A stretch of 64,000 nucleotides of DNA. Origin: Syngnathus acus (taxonomy: Eukaryota; Chordata; Actinopteri; Syngnathiformes; Syngnathidae). Shown in pieces: positions 36,540-48,500 of this stretch. Positions within the stretch are counted from its first letter, which is position 1. The number at the start of each line of letters is the position of its first letter. The notes below the pieces were generated by a model that was not told the DNA's origin, made no database searches, and worked only from the letters and a program-made list of their open reading frames with translations. Location: positions 6,837,842 to 6,901,841 of the forward strand of contig NC_051090.1 in the NCBI RefSeq assembly GCF_901709675.1, in the 5' to 3' direction. The position numbers and the translations under genes are program-made.

Positions 36540-39500
36540 CTAAGAAAATGAAATATAGCAAAATTATTAGAGTGTTTTGTGAGCAACTGACAAATTACTA
36601 ATTTGATACCCTTTGATTTTTTGAATGCTGGTATCTTGAAAGTTGGCAAACGCTTGGAGGTCCTCTTTTTTGGACTCTCAAGGCCATGCTCCCTTTGAGG
36701 TTGCATTGAGCCCTTAACAATTGGCCCTGTAACATTGAAATAAAGATGATGTATGTTCTTTAATCGGCCATCAGTGTAGCAATGAAAAAATAGTTCACCT
36801 CTTTTACTTAGATCTTCATTACTGGATGATCTCGAAAACAGCTTGGTCAAACTTGATGCTGAAGCTCTCATTTTCTTTCTGAACGACATGGTAGGTGTAT
36901 CTGGCTTCATTATCTCTCCAAGTGTTGGTCCTAACTCTGCGCTATCCAGTTGCGAGTAGGAATGGCTAGCCCAAGATTGCCTTCGAAAGATATTCAGGAG
37001 GCCCAGCTTTGGGGATTTTCCTGCAGGTGGCTGAAGTTCGAGAGCTGGTGCAGATGCATGTCTTTGCAGGCCGTGGCTTTCTTTCTTATCTTTTGCCCTG
37101 GGAGGTCTTTCAGGAGCCTGGAGAGAGGAGAGGCTAGGACTTGGACTAGGTGTTGATGACATCTGCAAGCGACATATGTTGGGGTTGGAGCGGGTACGGT
37201 TACGTGGTGGAGCTTGGGGAAACTGGCCTCTGGGTTTGAGTTCTTGAAATGACCGAGAAGATGATGATATCATAGGCTCCCTCGGGTCATCATACCCTTC
37301 GCTCTCTTCTGATCTGTACCTCCCTCTGAGCTCCTCATATGAACCAAGTCTACTGGAGGACTCGGAACCACCGTGTTCCAAAATAAACGATTCAGCCAAG
37401 GAACCCTGGGAGCCAGTGAAGGCGTCACCCTCTGATTGCTCCTGATCCATCCCGTGGCTGATTTTGTTCCCCACAAGAAGGTTTAATGGAGCAGATCTAC
37501 CGCCCGATGCGGCGGTGCCCTGTGCGGGAACAGTTGAACCCCTCCTTCTTATGGGTCTCCGAGGTTTCGGAATCACCAGCAGTTTCCTTCCTCTCACTTC
37601 ATCGTCTGTGAAATCCTCCTTCATACTTTGAGTACCTTCTTCGTCACCTGACTTTGAGGGCTTGGGTGAGCTGGGAGAGCGTCGAGAGTACTCATCGAGA
37701 GACCTGCTCCTTCTCTGGGGTGGAGCATTGGTACGGGTCACGGTGCCGTCAAAGGAAGTAGACTTGTGCATGGTTGGTTGGGTGGACCCCCGTCTCTGGC
37801 TTCGGTTAACTTCCATGTCATCCTCCACGTATTCTATGAGAGGTTCATTGAGGCGCCCCGACATGCTCCGCCGGAGTGGCTTGCGACCTCTTTCCTGCTT
37901 CTTGGCCTGAAACTTGTCTCGTAATGTCATGTGTCTGGCAGACATGGGTGAAAGCTGATGAGATGAACTGTAGAAAGTGCTACGGATCACGCTGCCTCGA
38001 GGGATTCGACCCGCATCGCTCCCTGAACCTTCGTCACCATCGGAAAGGTTGAGAGACGGACTACTGCCCTTGTTGAACCTTCTTTCATTCTGAGGAGTTT
38101 GGAGATACGAAACATCTGATGACGCAGCGGACTGCCTGCTTACACTCCGTTCTAACATGCTCATCCGACCGACCAGCTCGTCATCATCCTCCTCCTCCCC
38201 AAACGTCACTTCTTCCTCCTCGTATAGACCTTGATGAAGTTTGGTAAAGGGTTTCGGGATCCGTGCTCGCTCGCTCAAGGGGTCATAGTCATCTTCTGTT
38301 TCTTCTTCTTCCTCTTCAGTTGGGCTGCAGTGCTGGAAGAAGTCCCAAGAGTCAGCCTCATCGTACTCGGATGATGAACCACTGCTCGGAGAGGTGCTAC
38401 TGTTCTCCTGGTTTTCACGGGGAACAGTCACCGCGGTGTATCTGAGAGGAGCATCCAGGAGTTCTGGAATTGGCCTTAAGGTGAGCACGGAACCAACACA
38501 AGTCAAGGAACGCTGGGGGCAAAGAAGCAAAGGACAAAGCTGAAGACAAATCGCAGAATTTCTCATTTCCACAAGTTTCGTGAATCATTCATATCTCACC
38601 TGCCATTTTCTTTTTGAGATGAAAACCTTTAAACCCTTTGTGTTGATTTCATCCGTGTCTTCCCCTGCATTTTCATCCTGATCACAGTTAAATTTTGGTT
38701 GATTTTCATTTTCAAGTTGAAAAACTGCAGAACAATTTAGGTCTTACCTGGAGCCATTCATGGCTCAAACACTCAAAGGCAGATGGCCGCTTCCTATACA
38801 GGGTAGAGAGGAATTAAAATATTTTGCACAGTGAAAGAAGAAAGGATGCAACAAGGCCTACTCAGGGTCTGGTTGAAGAAGACTGCGAAGAAAGGCTTGG
38901 GCCTCAGGACTTCTACTCATGACATCGGGGGCATCCCAGTTTAAGGTCCCTTCTCCCACTCTCAGTAGTGTAGCACGGTCGGTTTCACCCACAAAGGGGC
39001 AACGACATAATAGACTACCAAAGAAAGGAATAGCAAAAAAAAACTGTGTTTACGATAATGGATAGATGTGTAGTTCCGTTTGTTGCCTGGTGAGACTTAC
39101 CATAAATACGCCATCACACCCACTGACCTGTTACAATTAGAAATTCTCTTTTGTCACACAATACACAGCAAAATATTATGATTTTTTTATTGTAATGTCG
39201 AATTTGGATTTCGACTCACCAAATATCTGTGCCCGCACTGACAGGTTCTTGATGAACAATTTCTGGTGCAACAAACTCCGGCGTACCAAACATGCTGTAT
39301 TGATGTCTGGATGTGTCTACTTCCTGGCAGAAGCCAAAGTCACAGATCTTGATTTCATCTCTGGGTGGATATACCATCAGGATATTCTCTGGCTGAGGGG
39401 TTATACATAAATCAACATGAATATTGTATTAATAGATTTTTTTTGCTAGTCTTGTAATTGAGCCAAAATCTCACTTTAATGTCCAGATGCAAAATGTTCA

Positions 39501-42500
39501 TGCTGTGAATATGTCCAACACCTTCAAGAATTTGCTGAATATATGACTGGACCTGGAATCACAAATAATTTACTGTCTTATAGCAAAATTCACAAGAACA
39601 ATATACATTGTAAGAGAATTTGAATGAGGAAAAACATCTCTTACCTCTTTCTCCGAAACTAACCCTCTGAGTAACAAATGGTCTACAAGGCCGTGAGAAC
39701 AGCAGCTAGTGATTGCATATGTTAAAGAAGTTCATCTACTAGGCAAAACGGGTTTATCGTATTTTTTTTAAGAAGGGATACATTTCCGTAATGAGCACCA
39801 GCGTGCGCCGGGTGCAGAAGAAGTCCAGTAGACAAGCCACCCTTGGATGAGCCAGACGGGAGAGCAAGTCCCTCTCCTGGAAGGCCCGGGTGCGGGTGCT
39901 ACTTCGCAGTGGTAAGAATTTGGCAGCAAAGACTTCGCTTGTCCCTCTGTGGATCACACGCTTCACTACCCCAAATGTTCCCCTAGGGATAAAAAAAAAA
40001 ACTTAGATGAATCTCAACAGAGATGAAGCAGAACAATATGGACTCACCTTCCAATTTCTTCACCGACATCATACACGGTGAATAGCTTCCTTCTTTTCCC
40101 CAACTCCACCTCTCTCTCCTGAGACCCTAGTGAACCTATTAAGAATAAACACACAGAAACAGCGGTACCATTAAATGACTTGATTAAAACATTTAGTTTT
40201 CCTCACAGTCCCAAGAAGAATTGGAATCATCTATTGTCTCACCTTCCTCCACTAAGAGCTGAGCTTGACACGACACATGGCCAGATTCATTGTAAGACAA
40301 GCAGGTGTAAATACCGCTGTCTTGACTTTCTGGGCATACTATGGTCACTGAACAGCGGGCGGCATGCTGGACAATCTCCACATTGTCACTGGCTCTAAGT
40401 TCTTCTCCGTCCTTCAGTAATGAAGCATAGATCAAACTTCAACACCCAAACAACTGTGACAACACTAATCTTTCTTATTGTAAGCCCCATTTGACATCAT
40501 TACAATACAAGTGAAAACAAAAGGGTCCCAATAAAGCAAATAAATCAAAAGTACAAAGAATTGAACTTCTTAGTGAAGCTCTTGTTTCACTCCTGCAGGA
40601 CTCCTACCTTGTACCACTGTATCTGCGGTATTGGCCTTCCTGTAATGATGGCGGTAAATGTGGCTGATTGTCCTGGTTCAACACAAACGTCTTCAGGAGG
40701 TACTTGGATGAAGGGAGCAACTGAACAGGACAGCAAATAAGTTATAAAAGAGTGATTCTTCATTTGATTAATACAGAAGAAAAGGAGTACCATCTGTAAT
40801 TTCCTGCATTTGCTCTGAGATATAAATTTCCTCTTCTTCCTCCTCCAAGTAATACGAAGGCTGCTGTTGTGCTGGCTGATCCGTTTCTGCTAGTTGAGGA
40901 ACTTCTGCAAGACTAGACTCAGCTCTGGAGAGCAAAAAATCAATTAAGAGGTTAGTGTTTTAATTGTTCAAATGTTCTGCCACCCCAGTTAAAATGGATC
41001 TTTGACATCCAATGGCAATGAATGAGATAATTAAGTGGGTGTTCGAACCCTAATCCTACGTAATCTCTTCTCTTACCCCCAAAAAATCTAAATGACATTT
41101 TCATTTGTATTAATGAAATGCTCACTGTTCATGAATGGGTGTTAACTGAGCAACCGAGGAGGGAGTAAAATCTGTTTGCAGCCATTTCTTCACAAAAGCA
41201 GATGACCAGCCCTCTGAGTCTGCATCTAGAAAAAAATGCAAAATAGCATTCTGTTAATGATTGGAATGATTTAACAGACATGAGTAAAACGTACATTACC
41301 TGAGATTACACAGAAAACACAACCGTGTCTTACCTGCTGGCTTCAGGCTTTAGTGAAACTACAGTAAAGTATCCACCACATCAACAAGACATGTGCCCAC
41401 TCCTGTATAAGAAAATCTGCCCAGCACATGACCATCTTGTATTTGTGGTGACGAAGAGTTAGCTGGGCATGCGTTGACGGGAAAACGGGAAACACTGATC
41501 GGGTTATATGTTATCGTGACAATGATGACTTACATGGAGCGGTCCGCATGAGGAAACCTCTGCTTTTGGACGAGTAGGGGGAAGATGGAAAACATGAAGG
41601 TTATAGAGAATGAAATGGTAAAATACAGGAAAAACAGTGGTACACTTGCGCAATCTTTAAGAACGTGATCCAGGTACATAACATGCCTTTACAAAGTTGA
41701 TAATGAATACTAGTAAAAACAATTTACATTGTCAGAGGCACAGACCTTTTTACATACAAACAAATGGATTTTTTTATTTTGTAGTCTAGCTCCCAGTTCC
41801 TCTGTATAGTCATAGTTTTTGTTTTGTTAGCATAAATAGTATCTCCAACAACTCTCAAGTGGTTGAATTTATTTAAGTACGGTAAGTGTGACCTCAATCG
41901 ATTGACAATAACTCACAGTGAAAAACAGATGAATGAATATAAATGACGATTTCTCTTTCATCCGTGTTTTGCTTACTAAACTGCAATTGGTATGCTACCT
42001 AGGTGACCCAACTCCAGATGTAGGCAAGTGAAGTGGATGAAAGGAAAAGTAAGTAAATGTCTGACAGAATGGATGAATTGTCCCACAGGACTGTCAAGTG
42101 GCATTATAATGGGAACAGACATGAACTGTGGTGAACGATGGCATGTGCTTACTTCCTCCATGTAGAAGAAATGAAAGTATGTCCCTAAAAAAGTCCCCTA
42201 ATGACCGCTTTGTTCTGTAAAGCATAATTACCTTGTATAGCTCGAACTGTCCTACCTTTAGGAGGTAAGTCTTGCGCCTGGTCACTCTCAGATTCATTCG
42301 GGGCGACGTAGGAGGGGCACAGTCCGGCCTTGCATTTGACACAACCAAACTCATTCGAAAGCTGGAGTGAAACAAAATTTTCGATGTGCATCAGTGACGA
42401 TTTAATGACGTCGTACATATGAGCTCATCATACCTCACACTCATACAGTCCGATGTCTGCCTCTGTTGCACCGATGACCGTTAGAGACAATATTCCACTT

Positions 42501-45500
42501 CGAGAGTCATTCAAGGCTGAATATTTTTGCTTGTCAGTCAACTCTTTGCCATCCTTCATCCACCTGCAAGATGCAATATAAGAGAGTTGAAGGAAATCTG
42601 CCTTCAAATTGGATATTTCTAATGTAAGAGGGCATTAAAAATATATATTTATTATTTGGCTTGTAGTGGCATAAAAGTGCTTTGTATCAGAGATTTTGGG
42701 AAAAAATGCATACTGACCTGATTCTGGGCAAAGGAGTGGTACGAGTGGAACAAGTGAAGTGAATGTCTTCACTCTCGATCAGACAAGTACTTTCCAGACG
42801 ACTAACAAATCTGGGTGGCGCTGGTGGATGAAACAGTAAAGGTTTTGTAGGTTGAAAATACAAAGTGTCATTAGAATGATATTGAAATCTCTCACGAGAC
42901 TCACCCTGCACGACAACGGTAGCCATAGTACCAGTGCTGCCCATGCTACTGGTAGCATAGCACACATATTGTCCAGAGTCTTCAGTGGTCAAACTGTCCA
43001 AGATCAAAATGCACGCGCCTGACTTATCTCCTGTGATAATATGCCGAGGATCATCCTCCAACACGAGGCCATCTGAGGAGAAGACATCGTGTCAACCGAT
43101 TCAATGCCAGTCATTTTTTGTTATTATTCTGACCTTTGAGCCAAGTGATCACAGGCTTAGGCAATCCTGTAACCTTGCAGCTCAGTTTGACGGTCTGTCC
43201 GATCTTTGCCGTGTTGTCCGACAGTAGTGATGTAAACACAGGGGGGTCTAATTGATTGATAGACATAAACAAAGACAACATTTAGATAAACATATTTAAA
43301 AATTGAGATTTGTCATATGCTGTATGTACTGTTAGTGGGCAGGATGGCTCGTTGCTGAAGCTCCTTCAGGTCTTTGAGCCAGGAAAGTTTCACCAGTGGT
43401 GAGCGGCCCTGCAGTGTATATCTCCGCACTGAGCCCCTGTGCTCATGCCAAAGCTCCCAAGTCTTCTCATCACTTCCCATCGTTTCCTTTAGCTCTACAT
43501 CATTCAACTGAGATTGATAGAGACAAAATGTGAACATGAATATTTACATCAACAAGCGTCCACCAATGGATATTTTATTTACCTTCATTTTATTCTTGAA
43601 GGTGAACGTATCACAGTTCTTATTGGCATCTCTTTTTAGTTTGCACAGGACAATACATTCCTTGAATAGGAAGATTTGTCTCTGATGCCCTCTGGAGGTC
43701 TTTTTTGTTTCTGGAGATTCATCCCACACTGTAAAGGCGCCCTTGGGGAAAAACAGGAATACCGACATGTTTCTCATTCATAATTCTTACTTCCTAGAGA
43801 GAAATTTCCAAGATGTGGTTGATACTTTCGCTTACCTGCCGCACAGGCTCGCCCAAGGCTGTCAAAGGGGCAGGGTAGTTTTCAATGAGGGAGACTTGGT
43901 GCAAGTTGTCAGATCTCCAGGGTAGACAGGACACAAGGGAGTAGGCATCCTCCAACAGACAACAGCTCTGACCGCTTTTGGCCTTGTTCTTAATTAACTC
44001 CTGAAGGGAAATTCAAATCCGAGTTGACACCTTGTGGACAATTATGCAATGTTTGAAAATGTATAAATTATCCATCATTCACCTTCAGCAATGCTTGATA
44101 TGTCTGAATCCTTTCAACTGGTCTTTGGAGGAAGGTCAAAGTATCTATGACTGGAGCTTCAGGTCTACCAGAGCCTGGTAGCTCCTGTAAAACAGTAAAA
44201 CAGTATTTGTCGTCTGTCACATTGTTTACTCAGATTGACTATCATTGACAATCTTACTTTGAGATATTGTTGGGTAGCTTTATCAGCAATGCAGGCCTCT
44301 GCTTGTGATTGCCCGAGCATGTAGTGAACATACTCTTCAAGATCTTCACCGTGATGGATCAAATGCATGGCGACATCATCGTCTGTAGTACACTCTCTCA
44401 ATCCAGGGAGAATAGACCTGAAACCGTAGCTCATGTCAAAATCTGCCGTCTACTGTTAAAATGTTAAAATTGCATACTTTTCATGAAGAAGGACAATGTC
44501 TTTTATATTTCTGAAAATGATATCTTTCTGGTTGATGATGTTGATGGGAACATGGCGACTTGAGTCCAAATAATTTAATGGATGAGAAATAAACATCTTC
44601 ATCTCTTTGGCAAACTCTTCTTCACCATCAATCAGACCTTGGATCAGTTGGCTGAAGAAAACAACATTTTCGTCAGTAATAGACAATTCGAACAGTGCTC
44701 TGTATTGTGAGCAAACCTCAAAGCCTTTCTATACTCTTCTCCTGTGGAACCAATCTCATCAAGATCCTCTTGAGGTGCCCGCAATTGTGTGAAGGCCTCC
44801 TGTTAAAACACAAACAAAACATAACAGTGCTCTCATTTCTCTTCATTAGCTGGTTATTCATTTTACAAACTTCTAGAATGAACATCTAACCTTTCTCTTT
44901 TTCTCCAGGTAGGCTGGACACACCCATCCTTGTCGAGCAGGATTGGTTTTGGTGGGTTTGGTTCTTACGAGCCATTTGCCTGGATGGACGGAGTCTAGAA
45001 CCTCGACGAACTGACCCTCCTTCAGTAAAAAACTGTCCTTGCTTCCACTGTTTGGGTTGCAGTCTGCTCGAGCCACATACATTTCAAACGTCTAAGGGAA
45101 TTAAAAAGTTAAAGAGGTTTATCAATAAAATGGACAATTGCAGTTTAGCCATTGAAAGCCCAAACCTCGCGTTGATCCTCTTCCCCTTCAGATTCTGATC
45201 CAGAGACAGTGCTGGCTAAAGGTGTGTGGGCCCTATGGTGTTTAGGAGATGGGGTCCTCATTTGTTCCTCTTTAGTGCCTATAAATGAGAGTGATACCAA
45301 AGTAATAATTGATCAAAAAAGCCTGGAGCAAACTAGGCTTTGTAGGATCACTGCTCACCTTTGACTTGTAAAAGGTGTTGATCCAAATTCTTTGGAGGCT
45401 TTTGGTCTGTTGCCTTAGGAAGCTCCCTGTAGTGATATACCGTAATTTTCGGACTATAAGTCGCGGTTTTTTTTCATAGTTTGGGTGGGGGGGCGACTTA

Positions 45501-48500
45501 TACTCAGGAGCGATTTATATACATATATATGGGGTTTTTTCACTTTTTTGGGCATTTTATGGCTGGTGCGACTTATACTCCGGTGCGACTTATAGTCCGA
45601 AAATTACGGTACATGAAACACCAAGTTGTCACCATGAGAATAAAAAAGTGGTATCAAATCCAGGTCCAGACAGAATCCCAGCCACAGTTTGGCTTTAACT
45701 GCTTCTAATCAAGTGGCTGTTAAACAAGCTAGCACGTGTTTACCCGATAGCTTGGTTGATTAGCCAGTGCGGCAGAGTCCTGAACTGGGATTAGACACAT
45801 CTGGAATAACAAAACCTTGGCTCCATTACCTTGAGGTCTTAATTTCCACAGGTTCCATCACATCTGGTGCAGTGTCATAATCAGATGGACTTGACACTGT
45901 TACAGAAAGACAATTCAATGCAGAAAACTAAAAATGTGTTCAGGATAAACTACACGTAGAGTATTACTCACTCGAGCTGGTAGCAATGAGAGACGATGTT
46001 CTCCTTCCGTGAAGGCTCAACGGAATCTGCTGCTCTGTCAAGTTGTAAGCTTCCCACAAAGAGACGTCTATATTCTCGACGTAGTTATCAGGATCAGTCC
46101 CTGAAGTTGGCTGATCTTGAATCTGTGTTTCTTCCTCAGGTTTCTGTGAAGCCAACTGCAGTGGAGTAATTGCGGCAAGAGGTGGATGCACTTGCCTTTG
46201 GAGTGTTTGAGCAGGTTGTTGAGGTGCAACCACCGTTATGTTTCCGTTGTAGGACGTAGTACCAAACTTATTGACCACCTCACAAGTGTAGATGCCACCG
46301 TCACTAAGGGTCAGTTCAGTGATAACAAGAGAGCATACCCCTCCCTCTGCTGTCTTAATACAATGTCGTTTGTCACTACTGATTGATTGACCATTTTTAA
46401 GCCAGCGCACGTTCTCGTACTGTCCTTCTACAGTACACACGAGACTGATGGTACCATCAACATCTACACACTGGTTCCTAAAGACCTCTTTCAACACTGG
46501 TCGTGTATCTTTGTCGGTTTTGTAGTCTTTGAAGGGAATCTGGATCTTGCCATTAGTCTCTTGCATTTGTGGTTCATCTTCAGCACTCATGTAAATCGTT
46601 GGTGTAGTATCTTGGACTGTCTTCTGGAGAACCAGAATGGTAGGCGGGGAGTAAGGTTGGGGTGAGGTTTCATCAAAGAAGCCAGCAGGTTGAACGACGC
46701 TGTGGTCAGGTGGGATCTCGGTCAAAGCTTCTGAGAAAGTTTCATCTTCAGAGATGTAGAGGAGAGGAATTTCTTCTGTCATTCGCACTTCTTGTTGTTC
46801 GTCCTTCCTTTCCAAAGATCCGGCAGCTATTTCTTTGTCCGTTTCAGGTTCTTTTCTCATCGGTCTTACTGGATGTTTAATCAGCTGTTTGGGGACAACT
46901 GAGGTCTCTACCAGATCAGCATCTGCAAGTACTGACTGTTTCATCTCATGTCTTGATTCCTCGTCTTTCATAGACGCTGCTCTCTCTTTTAGTTGTTGTT
47001 CATCTTGATCTGTCTCATTGTCTCTTGACGTTTGCTTTTCCATCGGTGTCCTTGTTTTACTTTTTGACCTAACAGGTGGCCTTGGGGGAATTATTTCAGT
47101 CTTTATATCTTGAGGCGGCTCTTTTCTTTTTACAGATTGACTCTCCAGCTGATTTATTGATGGCACTTGCTCCTCTACTCTCTCTGTGGTCTTGATTTGT
47201 TTTATGGGAATTTTCTCTGCATTTCCTTCGCTAGAATCATTGACTGTAGCATTTGATGACTGTATAATGAGCTCTTCAGATTCTTTTCGGACATATTCCG
47301 TTGGTTCCCTTTCTCCTGCTGCTTTTACTTTTGACCTCACAGGGGGTTTCAAACCCTCTTCTGCCTTCCCCACTTCACTATCCTTAATAGTAGACGTTGC
47401 TTCTTTTAATATTTTGCTTCCAATGGATGTTACGGTTGGTTTTACATCCTTTTTCTCCTCCTCAAGTCTCTTCCACAATGTTTTCTCTGAGTGGTCATCT
47501 AGTTTTTCAACTTCTCCGACTTTTTCGCGAGGTGTTCCTTTTAGCTTGTCTTCAGGAATCATGCCTGGCTGACTCACTTCTGGCCTAATTGGTTGCATCC
47601 TCTCTGTCTCAACATTTTCAATCAGAAGCTCCTTCTCAACTAACATTGCTGGTCCTTTGTAAACCTCCGTTTTGTCCTTCTGTTCGTTTGAATCCTGAGC
47701 TTTTTCAAAATCTGTCTTGATAGATTTTTCCGTTTTGATCTCCTTCTGATCTTTAGTTTCTATTTGCAAAGACTGAATGGGCTTTTTTATGTTCAATATC
47801 GGCTCTACATCCCCTTTTAAAGCAGTGATAGATGCTTTGCGCAGTGTCCTTGTCTTGGGTTCTGGAGGGATTGGGTGAGCAACGGGAGGATTCAGATTCT
47901 CAGGTTTGGATGAATCCTGAGCATTTTCAAAGTCTGTGTCTATAGATTTTCCAGTCTGGATCCCTTTCTGGTCTTTAGTTTCTATTTGCAAAGACTGAGT
48001 GGGCTGTTTTATGTTAAACACAGGCTCTGAATCAGATTCTAAAGTGGTGATTGATGCTTTGCGCAATGTCCTTTTCTTTGGTTCTGGAGGGATTGGGTGA
48101 ACTATGGGAAGATTCACACTCTCAGGTTTGGATGAACCCTGAGCATTTTCAAAGTCTGTCTCGACAGGTATTTCAGTCTGGATCTCCTTCTGGTCTTTAG
48201 TATCTATTTGCAAAGACTGAACGGGCCGTTTTATGTTAAACACAGGCTCTGAATCAGATTCTAAAGTGGTGATTGATGCTTTGCGCAATGTCCTTTTCTT
48301 TGGTTCTGGAGGGATTGGGTGAACTATGGGAAGATTCACAGTCTCAGGTTTGGATGAATTCTGAGCATTTTCAAAGTCTGTCTCGACAGGTATTTCAGTC
48401 TGGATCTCCTTCTGGTCTTTAGTATCTATTTGCAAAGACTGAACGGGCCGTTTTATGTTAAACACAGGCTCTGAATCAGATTCTAAAGTGGTGATTGATG

